A stretch of DNA of 51,059 nucleotides from JAQVWU01 sp964628455 (lineage in GTDB: Bacteria > Bacillota > Clostridia > Oscillospirales > CAG-272): contig CAZVPD010000006.1 of NCBI GenBank assembly GCA_964628455.1, positions 1 through 51,059 of the forward strand, written 5' to 3'. A program made the translations under genes and the position numbers. Numbering within the stretch: position 1 is the first letter of the stretch; every line of letters begins with the position of its first letter. The notes below the pieces were generated by a model that did no database searches, was not told the origin of the DNA, and saw nothing but the letters and a program-made list of their open reading frames with translations. Of the stretch, positions 42,172 to 50,106 are shown piece by piece.

Positions 42172-45100
42172 TTACAAACGGGGGTATACGGCGGGGGGTT
42201 CGAACAGTCCGGACGGATAAATCGACCAGCCTTCCGTATAATCGTCCCCGGACGTGCGGAAATTTTCGGGGCTGTATGCGCCTGCGTTCAGCGTTTTCTG
42301 ATGCAGCGGTCCGAAGAGATTGCGGCGCGTCAGGACCAATCTCACATCGACCGTGTCGGGGATCCCGCCGTCGGGCAGGGCGATCACCGCTTCCGCGGGT
42401 TCCCGTCCGAGGATGACCGCGTCTGTTTCGGGATTGATCACAACGCAGGCTCCTTCGTAGGCTCCGCATCGTATTTTAACGCTTTCGGGTTTTTTCGACT
42501 CTTTATATTTCTCTTTAAGGGGACCGGAATCGAGCCTGTAAGTGATCTTTCCGCTGTAGAACGGAAGTCCCTGCGTATCCAGACGCCCGAAAGAGAGTTT
42601 TTCGGGCAGTTTCGTCATGATCTGCACGGTGTCTTCGAGCCGTATGCCGAAATCCCCGGTGATGTACAGCGCTTCGAGGTTCGTTGATTCCTCAAAGTCC
42701 GCGGTGAGCAGCAGTTCATTCCGTCCGGTCCTGAGCAGGGATACGGGAAAGGGCAGGCGGATCATGCTGTTGTCGATGAAAAATCCGTCCGGTTCGGATG
42801 TATCGAGCCGGGTGCCGTTTATCTCGAACCCGAATTTTTCGGGATGTTCCGCGATCAGGTTCAGATCTCCTTCGGGAAGCTCTTCGATCCCGAATTCATA
42901 GAGAAGCGAGATTTTCCCGAGTTTTTTGCTTTCGGACTTAGCCGTAAACCAGGGCTGCAGCATGCTTCCGCCCCGTCTAGGCAGACCGTAAAAATCGCGC
43001 AGGAAATCGTCGGCCCGCAAGATATCCTCGCAGGGGCGCCTTTCACCGTCTCCGGCCTTCAGGGACGCGCGGTCGAGAACGCACACGTTGGGTTCATCGA
43101 GGGTATAGCCGGCGATCCCGTCGAGAAGGACCGGGGGACCGAAGGACGGCTTTTCCGCGGCCGGAAGGCCTTCGTCGGTTTCGCTGACCACGAAGAGATA
43201 TTCCTGCGAAGGCGCAAAATCCAGATCCAGCCGCCCGATATCGCGTCCGAGCGCACGCCTGTCCGATGTGGACGCGTCCCAGCACTGGAAGAAGCCCCTG
43301 TAATCCATTTTCACCGTGACATTCTTCAGCGTTTCCGTGGGGTTTTCGTTCATCATAAGGATATAGCGGTCCCCGCCGTCTTTTTTGACCCTGAACAGCA
43401 CCTCGGGGGAGGATACGCTGACGGCCGGGGGAGCGTCCGCGGTGAGAGCCTTTACGATTTCCGGTCCGCTGCAGGCGATTTTTTTACAGGAAAGGGCCAA
43501 AGTATCCGCTTCGGATGATTTTATGCAGTCGATATAAGCGGGCGCTTCCCCGGCGAATATCACCTGTCCGCCGTTTCCGGCGAAGCGGGTAAGCAGTTCC
43601 AGCGTTGTGCGCCTCATGGTCAGCATTCCGCAGACCAGAACCTTTTTATAGACGGCTTTGCCGACGCGCAGGCAGGACGCCTCTTCCGCGCTGCCCAGGC
43701 GCGCCGTCATCTCCTCGTCTCCGAAGTCGAATTCGATATTGGCATGCACAAGCGTGTTCCAGACCATCGAATAGGTTTCTTCGACCTGACGCAGTTCCGG
43801 ATAATTGACGGAAAGGTGGGAGTTCCATCCGAGTCCGAGTTCCGACCACAGGCTTTCGACGGGTGTGATGTATAAAACGTCGCATTCGGGCTCCCCCTGT
43901 TCCATGACGATGCCGATGCGCGCAAAATAATCCTCGACGCTCCGGTATTCGGAGTACCACGCCGACTGATGCAGGATCGAGGCGGGATAGTCCCGTTTGG
44001 CTTCGCCTTCCATCGTATACCAGGAAAGGTGCGGACAGCGGATATTGATTCCGTATAAAGCCTGCCAGTCTCCCGCCGCTTTGTGTGACCTGAAATTCAT
44101 CTGCCAGCCCGTCGCGCCGTAGAGTTCCGACAGCATTTTCTTTTTTCCCGTCTGCCGGGCGGCGGATTTGAGCTGCAGGACGATGCAGTATTGCCGGTTG
44201 TGCTCTGTCAGAACGTCGACGCCCGGACAGTGCATGAGCTCGTATCCCCGCATAACGGAACCGAAGGGGACCGCCTGCGCCGCCAGGGTATCCTCATGGA
44301 GGAAGTGGCCTGTCAGCATCATGCCTGTGTCGCCGCACCACTGTGAAACCGGCGTCACGAAGTTTTGAAGGAACAGGCGCTGAAGCAATTCCATATACTG
44401 CCATTTGACGGGGGCGACCGCCTCTCCGTCCATACGGAATATGAGTTCGGGCAGTTTCCCGATCAGGTCATAGCCGAAGGCGTTTTCAAAGTGTTCGGCA
44501 AAACGGTATGTAAAAGGAAGCAGGACGGCAGCCTCCCCTCCGGGCGAGGTGTTTATAAACCCGTTGTGCGGTTCGTCTGTAAAGATCCCCCTGATCGACC
44601 TGCCGAGTCTGCCGCCGCATTTTTCGGCGTACCGTTCATGCGTAAGCGCGATAAAATCATCCGCTGCCGGACGGCTCAGCGTGTCGAGGTACGTCGAACC
44701 GTTATAGAAGGAATGCGGTTCTGTTTCGATCATATCGAATACCAGCACGTTTTCGCCGGCCTCCGAAATATCACCGATCGGCGTATAGCCGTGCAGGTTC
44801 AGCCCGTCCGGTTCGGCGTTGAAAGCCGCGATCAGGCCGCAGGCGACGCTGTCCGGCGAAGCCGGCTTCAGTGAGGTGAACTCGGCCGCCAGCTTATCTT
44901 TTCCGAGGATGCGCATTCTCAGCTGCTTTGCGCGGTTCTGTTCCTTTACGGTCGCCATGCCTCCCGCCGAACCCGACGGCCAGCGGTCCTCATCGTAAAG
45001 CCAGGCCTCCATACCCAGTTTCTCCGCCTCATCCGCGCATGCGCAGATAAGCTCAAACCATTCGTCTCCGAGATATTCGGTTGCCAGACCCGTGCGCGAG

Positions 45101-45753
45101 TGCATGAAAAATCCGCCGAAGCCCATTTCGCGCAGGATATGGATCTGACGAAGCAGTTCGCTTTTTTCGAGTTTCCCGTTCCAGGCCCAGAAAGGCTTTC
45201 CGCGGTATTCGGCCGAAGGGGAACGGAATTTTTCGTAAACGGAAGTCAGGCGGCTTTCCTCCTCCGGAGCGATATAGAGTATGCCGTTTTTTTCGCACCA
45301 TTCGCGCGCCATACCGCGGTAAACGCCGTCGATAAAAGAAAGCCAGCGGTCATTGATCTCAAACCGGGCGATGGTGTCCGTGAACTTTTTATATTTGTTT
45401 CCGAACAGGGCGTTTGACGCGGAACGAAGGCTTTTCTTTATGACGTCGTCCTCTACGGAAGCGCTGAAATCGGCCATCAGCTTTTTGCTGTCCATGGTCT
45501 CGCGCCGCGGGAGGGGGATATAATCCTCCCTGTTTTCCATGATGTCGCAGGCCCGTTCGATCAGTTCGATCTCATCCGGGGGATACGATCTGTAGCCCGA
45601 TATGTGCCCCCAGTCCTCGGCAATGCGGAAATGGCGTTCGGTGACGGTGACGATTTCGGAGGACGCGCGGTCGTAAAACTGCAGCGTATCCTCATTCTGA
45701 TTTTTCAGGGCTTTGACCACGGAGCGCAGAAGCAATTTCGGCGTACTGCTCAT
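42172..45753 (-). CDS. UPF0158 domain fused to a GH106-like alpha-L-rhamnosidase
   Basis: A 1193-residue protein. Residues about 5-160 match the UPF0158 family, ending in the typical Y-R-G-M-A-R-E-W-C-E-K-N-G-I. After a ten-residue linker the chain enters a family 106-type glycosidase: F-R-S-P-S-A-E-Y-R-G-K-P-F-W-A-W-N-G near residue 176, then F-G-G-F-F-M-H-S-R-T-G-L and W-L-Y-D-E-D-R-W-P-S-G. The barrel, a carbohydrate-binding middle and C-terminal beta domains follow. GH106 enzymes cleave alpha-L-rhamnose by inversion. There is no signal peptide, so it acts in the cytoplasm. No start codon with a ribosome binding site lies at the domain boundary, so the fusion appears real. It follows the PHP gene by 51 bp. 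Confidence 0.8.
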   Translation of the reverse strand: MSSTPKLLLRSVVKALKNQNEDTLQFYDRASSEIVTVTERHFRIAEDWGHISGYRSYPPDEIELIERACDIMENREDYIPLPRRETMDSKKLMADFSASVEDDVIKKSLRSASNALFGNKYKKFTDTIARFEINDRWLSFIDGVYRGMAREWCEKNGILYIAPEEESRLTSVYEKFRSPSAEYRGKPFWAWNGKLEKSELLRQIHILREMGFGGFFMHSRTGLATEYLGDEWFELICACADEAEKLGMEAWLYDEDRWPSGSAGGMATVKEQNRAKQLRMRILGKDKLAAEFTSLKPASPDSVACGLIAAFNAEPDGLNLHGYTPIGDISEAGENVLVFDMIETEPHSFYNGSTYLDTLSRPAADDFIALTHERYAEKCGGRLGRSIRGIFTDEPHNGFINTSPGGEAAVLLPFTYRFAEHFENAFGYDLIGKLPELIFRMDGEAVAPVKWQYMELLQRLFLQNFVTPVSQWCGDTGMMLTGHFLHEDTLAAQAVPFGSVMRGYELMHCPGVDVLTEHNRQYCIVLQLKSAARQTGKKKMLSELYGATGWQMNFRSHKAAGDWQALYGINIRCPHLSWYTMEGEAKRDYPASILHQSAWYSEYRSVEDYFARIGIVMEQGEPECDVLYITPVESLWSELGLGWNSHLSVNYPELRQVEETYSMVWNTLVHANIEFDFGDEEMTARLGSAEEASCLRVGKAVYKKVLVCGMLTMRRTTLELLTRFAGNGGQVIFAGEAPAYIDCIKSSEADTLALSCKKIACSGPEIVKALTADAPPAVSVSSPEVLFRVKKDGGDRYILMMNENPTETLKNVTVKMDYRGFFQCWDASTSDRRALGRDIGRLDLDFAPSQEYLFVVSETDEGLPAAEKPSFGPPVLLDGIAGYTLDEPNVCVLDRASLKAGDGERRPCEDILRADDFLRDFYGLPRRGGSMLQPWFTAKSESKKLGKISLLYEFGIEELPEGDLNLIAEHPEKFGFEINGTRLDTSEPDGFFIDNSMIRLPFPVSLLRTGRNELLLTADFEESTNLEALYITGDFGIRLEDTVQIMTKLPEKLSFGRLDTQGLPFYSGKITYRLDSGPLKEKYKESKKPESVKIRCGAYEGACVVINPETDAVILGREPAEAVIALPDGGIPDTVDVRLVLTRRNLFGPLHQKTLNAGAYSPENFRTSGDDYTEGWSIYPSGLFEPPAVYPRL

Positions 45754-45804
45754 AAGTTATTCTGCCTTTCTGTAAAAGATTGCGGGCGGGTGCTTAGATC
45801 AAAA

Positions 45805-46626
45805 TCAGGATGTTTTTATAAATTCCGGTCTGCCTTCCGTAAAAAAAGCTGTATACCGGAACCCGAGTCCGGCCAGCATTTCATAGACACGGGGGATATC
45901 GGCCCCCATATCTTCGGGTTTATGGGCGTCCGAACCGACCGTGATCATGTCGCAGCCGCATTCCCTGTAGAGGCGAAGCAGGCCGGCGTCCGGAAACGTC
46001 ATGCCCGCGCCCTGCCGCAGGCCGGAGGTGTTCACCTCGAGCGCGACGCCGCGCTCCTTCATTTTACGGTATATCTGCGCGACCGGGTCGTAAAAACGCG
46101 TCATATCCAGTTCGCGGCCGGCGCGTTTTATATACCGGACCGGATAGGTCAGGTGACCGAGGGTGTGTATGGGACAGCCTTTGTATTCGAGCAGCAGCGT
46201 GAAGATCTCCTCGAGGGTTCGCTCCCACAGGCGCTCGATCAGCGACTGCGGCATCTTCTCAAACGTCAGGAAGCAGAAGTCGGGCATCCCGACCAGATTG
46301 TGCAGCGATCCTATGATAAAATCAAAGGCGCTTTCGCGGGCGAAAGCCTCGCATTCGGCCGGATATGTATAGGGCTGCCCTATTTCGATGCCGTATGCGA
46401 CGCGCAGCCCCGGACTGTATTTCTCACGGGCGGAAAGAACGGCTTTCTTTGCTTCCGCGCCGGTATAAGGGGCATAGATGCCTTCGATAATACCGTCCGC
46501 GTCGTAATGGTCGGTGATTGCGACGGCGCTGAGGCCGGCCTTTACGGCCGCGGCGCACATTTCATCCGGAGAGGAGAAGCCGTCGAAAGAAAAGTTTGTG
46601 TGGGTGTGGGTGTCGGTATAAAGCAT
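45805..46626 (-). CDS. PHP-domain phosphatase (histidinol-phosphatase-like)
   Basis: A 273-residue metal-dependent phosphoesterase of the PHP family. The metal ligands are visible in order: D-T-H-T-H-T at the N-terminus, A-I-T-D-H-Y, G-I-E-I-G, I-G-S-L-H-N, L-G-H-L and G-S-D-A-H near the end. The pattern and length fit histidinol phosphatases of the HisJ/HisK type. No other histidine gene is close, so it may dephosphorylate a sugar or another small phosphate. It is the first gene of a minus-strand unit with the UPF0158-GH106 fusion and a glutaredoxin. AAAGG precedes the ATG. Confidence 0.82.
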   Translation of the reverse strand: MLYTDTHTHTNFSFDGFSSPDEMCAAAVKAGLSAVAITDHYDADGIIEGIYAPYTGAEAKKAVLSAREKYSPGLRVAYGIEIGQPYTYPAECEAFARESAFDFIIGSLHNLVGMPDFCFLTFEKMPQSLIERLWERTLEEIFTLLLEYKGCPIHTLGHLTYPVRYIKRAGRELDMTRFYDPVAQIYRKMKERGVALEVNTSGLRQGAGMTFPDAGLLRLYRECGCDMITVGSDAHKPEDMGADIPRVYEMLAGLGFRYTAFFTEGRPEFIKTS

Positions 46627-46671
46627 GGCGCGGCCTTTCGGTTGTCGGTATTCTGTCCTGCGTTTTTCTCT

Positions 46672-46700
46672 ATCATAGCATAAAAGAGAAAATATTTGAA
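46672..46700 (-). promoter_or_regulatory. promoter of the PHP/UPF0158-GH106/glutaredoxin unit
   Basis: On the minus strand TTCAAA (46695-46700) and TATGAT (46672-46677) with 17-bp spacing and an extended TGC. Confidence 0.55.
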
Positions 46701-46719
46701 GCGGTATTTGAAAATTTTA

Positions 46720-46748
46720 TTGTAAAAGCCCGCCCGATATGATAGAAT
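46720..46748 (+). promoter_or_regulatory. promoter of the isomerase/binding-protein/amidohydrolase operon
   Basis: TTGTAA (46720-46725) and TAGAAT (46743-46748) with 17-bp spacing and an extended TGA. Confidence 0.65.
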
Positions 46749-46816
46749 ACAGAGGACGGAACGGGATCTTCTTTCCCTTATCCGGATATCCTGATTTCTG
46801 TTTTCGGAGCAACTCA

Positions 46817-47644
46817 ATGAAAAATAAAGTCCTCTGTTCCACAGGCTGCTGCATCGGGCATCAAAACGGCTTTGACCACCGGCTTATTCCCGTGTTTGCA
46901 TCCGGGCTCCGCTGCGACGGCTTCGAGCTGATGATGCTGCGCGCCTGGTATGACGATATAGACGGCAGGGCGGCCTGTCTCGCGAAGAGCGGGGTGCCGT
47001 TTGAGGTCATCCACTCGGATAAGGAGATCGGCGTGCTGCTTTCCCGGAACGAAGACGGAGATACGGCCGAGGCTCTCCGCCTGTTTGAGATAAGCTGCCG
47101 TACCGGACAAACGGTCGGAGCATCAAAACTGGTGCTTCACCTGTGGGGAGGCTACGGAACCGACAGCCGCATCGCCCATAACATCGGCATGCTCGACCGG
47201 CTGCTCGAAACAGCCCGGCGTTTCGGCCTGTGCCTGACGGTCGAGAATATCCCCTGCGGCCGGCAGGACCCCCTGACCCACTGGGCTTCCATAAAAAAGC
47301 TGTATCCGGAAGCGCGTTTTATCTTTGATACGCGCTTCGGGGCGTTTCACCGCCAGCTCTCGGAAATATTCAGCCGTCCGTGGTTTGAGGACGGCAGCAT
47401 AGCCCACATGCATATCTCGGATTTTGTCGGCCCTCCGGGTGATTTTACAAAACTCAGGCCCATTCTGTTCCCCAACGAGGGGATCGCGGGCTTTGACACG
47501 CTGCTTCCGCGCATCAAAGCGGTCTATCACGGGAGCATCACCCTCGAATCGCCGGCGATAGGAGATGACGGGAGCGTCGATATCGAAAAAATAAATCGCG
47601 CACTCGATTATATAAAAGACGAAAAGGCAAAGGACACGGTATGA
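46817..47644 (+). CDS. sugar phosphate isomerase/epimerase (xylose isomerase-like TIM barrel)
   Basis: A 275-residue TIM-barrel protein of the AP-endonuclease-2/xylose-isomerase-like group, which isomerises or epimerises sugars with a bound divalent metal. Metal and acid ligands are visible as V-L-H-L-W-G, L-T-V-E-N-I, F-D-T-R-F, H-M-H-I-S-D and I-T-L-E-S, one per successive strand. Start at 46817 has GGAG seven bases upstream; a longer frame begins within the promoter. Its TGA overlaps the ATG of the next gene by four bases, which points to translational coupling with solute-binding protein 5. The substrate is likely related to the imported sugar but cannot be named. Confidence 0.8.
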   Translation: MKNKVLCSTGCCIGHQNGFDHRLIPVFASGLRCDGFELMMLRAWYDDIDGRAACLAKSGVPFEVIHSDKEIGVLLSRNEDGDTAEALRLFEISCRTGQTVGASKLVLHLWGGYGTDSRIAHNIGMLDRLLETARRFGLCLTVENIPCGRQDPLTHWASIKKLYPEARFIFDTRFGAFHRQLSEIFSRPWFEDGSIAHMHISDFVGPPGDFTKLRPILFPNEGIAGFDTLLPRIKAVYHGSITLESPAIGDDGSVDIEKINRALDYIKDEKAKDTV

Positions 47645-49146
47645 TGAAAAACAAAACACAGACGCGGATCGCGCGGCTGACCGCTTTTATTCTGCTCTTA
47701 TCTCTTCCGGCGGCTGCCGCCGCCTGTTCCGCCCCGGCTGCCGGCCGGCCGGCGGACAGCACCGCGCCGGCCGAAACGCAGACTTCTGCCGAAACGGCCG
47801 TTTCCGACGGCCTGCCCGAAGCCGATTATGAGGGATACGAGTTCAAAGTCCTGACGCGCGACGCTCCCCACCACACCAAAGAGGTGTATTCCGCCGAACT
47901 GAACGGCGAGGTCGTCAACGACGCGGTGTTCGCCCGCAACCGTGCGGTCGAGGAACGCTTCGGCACGTCCGTGAAGTCGGTCGAAATCAGCGAAAGCGAC
48001 GAATCGCTGCTGACCAAATTCATCACGAAAAGCGTCATGGCCGGCGACAACGCCTTCGACCTCGCGCTTGCGCACACGGTTTTTGCCGGAGCCGTAGCGC
48101 TCGAGGGCGTGCTTTACAACTGGCATGAGATGGAACACAACGATTTTTCGAAACCCTGGTGGAACAGCGTTCTCGCGGACGAACTCACCGTGCAAAACAG
48201 CCTGTTCCTTGCGGTCAGCGATATGTGCATCAGCGCGGTCGACTATACCTGGGTGATGGTCTTCAACAAGGAACTGAGCAGGGAATACAATACGGAAAAC
48301 CTTTATGAAGCGGTGAACAATAAAAAATGGACGCTCGAACGCTTCAATGCGCTGATCAAAACGATACCCGCCGACCTTGACGGCGACGGCAAATACGGGC
48401 TCGGGGACCTTTACGGTTTTGCAACCCATTTCAACAGCGCCGTGACCAACTGGATGTTCGCCCTTGACCAGAAAGTAACGGAACCCGACGACCAAGGCTA
48501 TCCCGTCCTGTGCGTCAACACCGAAAAGATGGCCGATATCGTTGCGGTGATGTACGACGTGATGTGGGAAGACAATTCCACGCTGTTCTTTGACGCGGCG
48601 ACCGTAACGGCGACGGGCGAAGCCACGCACGACACGGCGGTCTCCTCGTTTTTCGCGAAGAATCAGGCGCTGATCGCGGCGCTCCGCCTTTACGTCATCG
48701 AAGAACTGCGCTCCATGGAGACGGACTTCGGGATCATACCCTTTCCGATGTATGACGAAAATCAGGCGGGGTATTATACGCATGTCGACGGGCACGCGCC
48801 GCTGATGTGCCTGCCGAAAACGCTTGAAAATCCCGGCCGTACGAGCGTGATCACCGAGGCTCTCTCCTTCGAAAGCTGGAAGCAGGTGCTGCCTTCTGTC
48901 TATGACATCGTTCTGGAGTCCAAATACGCGCGCGACGACGAGTCCGCCGCGATGCTCGACCTGATCCTTGCGGGGCGCGTGTATACCTTCGGCTACATCT
49001 ATGACGACTGGAAGGGCATGCAGTGGGCGCTTCAGGTCCTTGTCAACACGAAGAAGTCCGATTTCGCCTCCTATTACGCCAAAAACGAAAAAACCGCCCT
49101 GAAGCAGTATGAAAAAGTCACCGCCATGTTCGAAGAACTGTTTTAA
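47641..49146 (+). CDS. extracellular solute-binding lipoprotein (paralogue 5 of 6)
   Basis: A 501-residue substrate-binding lipoprotein. The signal peptide ends in A-A-A-A-C with lipidated Cys29, then an Ala/Thr/Glu-rich linker. It has the family motif K-P-W-W-N-S-V-L, the calcium-type loop D-L-D-G-D-G-K-Y-G-L-G-D and the C-terminal S-Y-Y-A-K-N-E-K-T-A helix. The ATG overlaps the stop of the TIM-barrel gene, and an amidohydrolase gene follows 33 bp later, so the three form one operon ending at the terminator at 50075. Again no permease genes are present. The ligand is unknown. Confidence 0.87.
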   Translation: MMKNKTQTRIARLTAFILLLSLPAAAAACSAPAAGRPADSTAPAETQTSAETAVSDGLPEADYEGYEFKVLTRDAPHHTKEVYSAELNGEVVNDAVFARNRAVEERFGTSVKSVEISESDESLLTKFITKSVMAGDNAFDLALAHTVFAGAVALEGVLYNWHEMEHNDFSKPWWNSVLADELTVQNSLFLAVSDMCISAVDYTWVMVFNKELSREYNTENLYEAVNNKKWTLERFNALIKTIPADLDGDGKYGLGDLYGFATHFNSAVTNWMFALDQKVTEPDDQGYPVLCVNTEKMADIVAVMYDVMWEDNSTLFFDAATVTATGEATHDTAVSSFFAKNQALIAALRLYVIEELRSMETDFGIIPFPMYDENQAGYYTHVDGHAPLMCLPKTLENPGRTSVITEALSFESWKQVLPSVYDIVLESKYARDDESAAMLDLILAGRVYTFGYIYDDWKGMQWALQVLVNTKKSDFASYYAKNEKTALKQYEKVTAMFEELF

Positions 49147-49179
49147 AATTCAGACAAGCCCGGAAAGGAAGGATCAGCA

Positions 49180-50073
49180 GTGACCGTTTCCAAAATCGAC
49201 GTTCATGTGCATACCACCCTGTATGCAGAAACAGACCTGCCCCGCTACGGGGGCGACCATTTTGCCTCTCCCGAGGAGATCCGCGTGAAATACGAAGCCT
49301 GGGGAATCGAAAAAGGAGTCATACTGCCCGAAGTCGCCAACGAATGCTCTTTTTCCGCTCAGTCGAACGAAGACGCGTATTTCACCGCAAAAAAATACCC
49401 CGATCTCTTTTACTGGTTCTGCAATTTCACCCCGAGGATGGGAAACAACGACGCGAAGACCGATTTTTCGTATTTTATCGAACATTATAAAAAAATGGGC
49501 GCGCTCGGTGTCGGTGAACTGACGTTCAATATGTATTTCGACGACCCCATGACCGAAAATCTGCTGTATCACTGCGGCGAATGCGATATGCCCGTTATCA
49601 TCCACATAGCGCCGGCTCTGTTCGGCTGCTACGGCCTCGTAGACGACCCCGGACTGCCCCGCATGGAAAAGATCCTGAAGAAATACCCGAAACTGCGCAT
49701 CATCGGGCACTCCCAGCCCTTCTGGGCGGAGATCTCCTCCGACGTGACGCCCGAGAACCGCAATTCCTATCCTGGCGGAAAAGTGACCGAAGGTAGGCTG
49801 GCTTATCTGCTGCGCGAATATGAAAATCTGTACTGCGATATGTCGGCCGGCAGCGGCTTCAACGCCATGGAGCGCGACCCGGACCACGCATACCGCTTTA
49901 TGGAGGAGTTTCAGGACAGGATGATGTTCGGGACGGACATCTGCTCCCCGAAGAACGAGATGAAGCTCTCCCTCTGGCTTGACGGCGCTGTGAATTCCGG
50001 ATGCATTTCCGAAAAAGCCTACAAAAAGATATGCCGCGAAAACGCCATACGCATTTTAAAGATAAAAGCATAA
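49180..50073 (+). CDS. amidohydrolase family metal-dependent hydrolase
   Basis: A 297-residue TIM-barrel hydrolase of the Amidohydrolase_2 group, whose members hydrolyse lactones or amides or decarboxylate acids. Metal-binding residues are visible: H-V-H in I-D-V-H-V-H-T, a His in V-I-I-H-I-A, a His in I-I-G-H-S-Q and the Asp in M-F-G-T-D-I. The start codon is GTG at 49180, with GGAAGG about seven bases upstream. Together with the TIM-barrel isomerase upstream it could open and rearrange a sugar acid or lactone, but that is inference from the operon. A terminator begins two bases after the stop codon. Confidence 0.8.
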   Translation: MTVSKIDVHVHTTLYAETDLPRYGGDHFASPEEIRVKYEAWGIEKGVILPEVANECSFSAQSNEDAYFTAKKYPDLFYWFCNFTPRMGNNDAKTDFSYFIEHYKKMGALGVGELTFNMYFDDPMTENLLYHCGECDMPVIIHIAPALFGCYGLVDDPGLPRMEKILKKYPKLRIIGHSQPFWAEISSDVTPENRNSYPGGKVTEGRLAYLLREYENLYCDMSAGSGFNAMERDPDHAYRFMEEFQDRMMFGTDICSPKNEMKLSLWLDGAVNSGCISEKAYKKICRENAIRILKIKA

Positions 50074-50074
50074 A

Positions 50075-50099
50075 AAAAGCCGGGACATGCCCGGCTTTT
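50075..50099. terminator. bidirectional terminator between convergent genes
   Basis: A 10-bp perfect stem AAAAGCCGGG/CCCGGCTTTT (50075-50084 with 50090-50099) with a 5-nt loop and A/T runs on both sides. Confidence 0.88.
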
Positions 50100-50106
50100 G
50101 CCTGTT

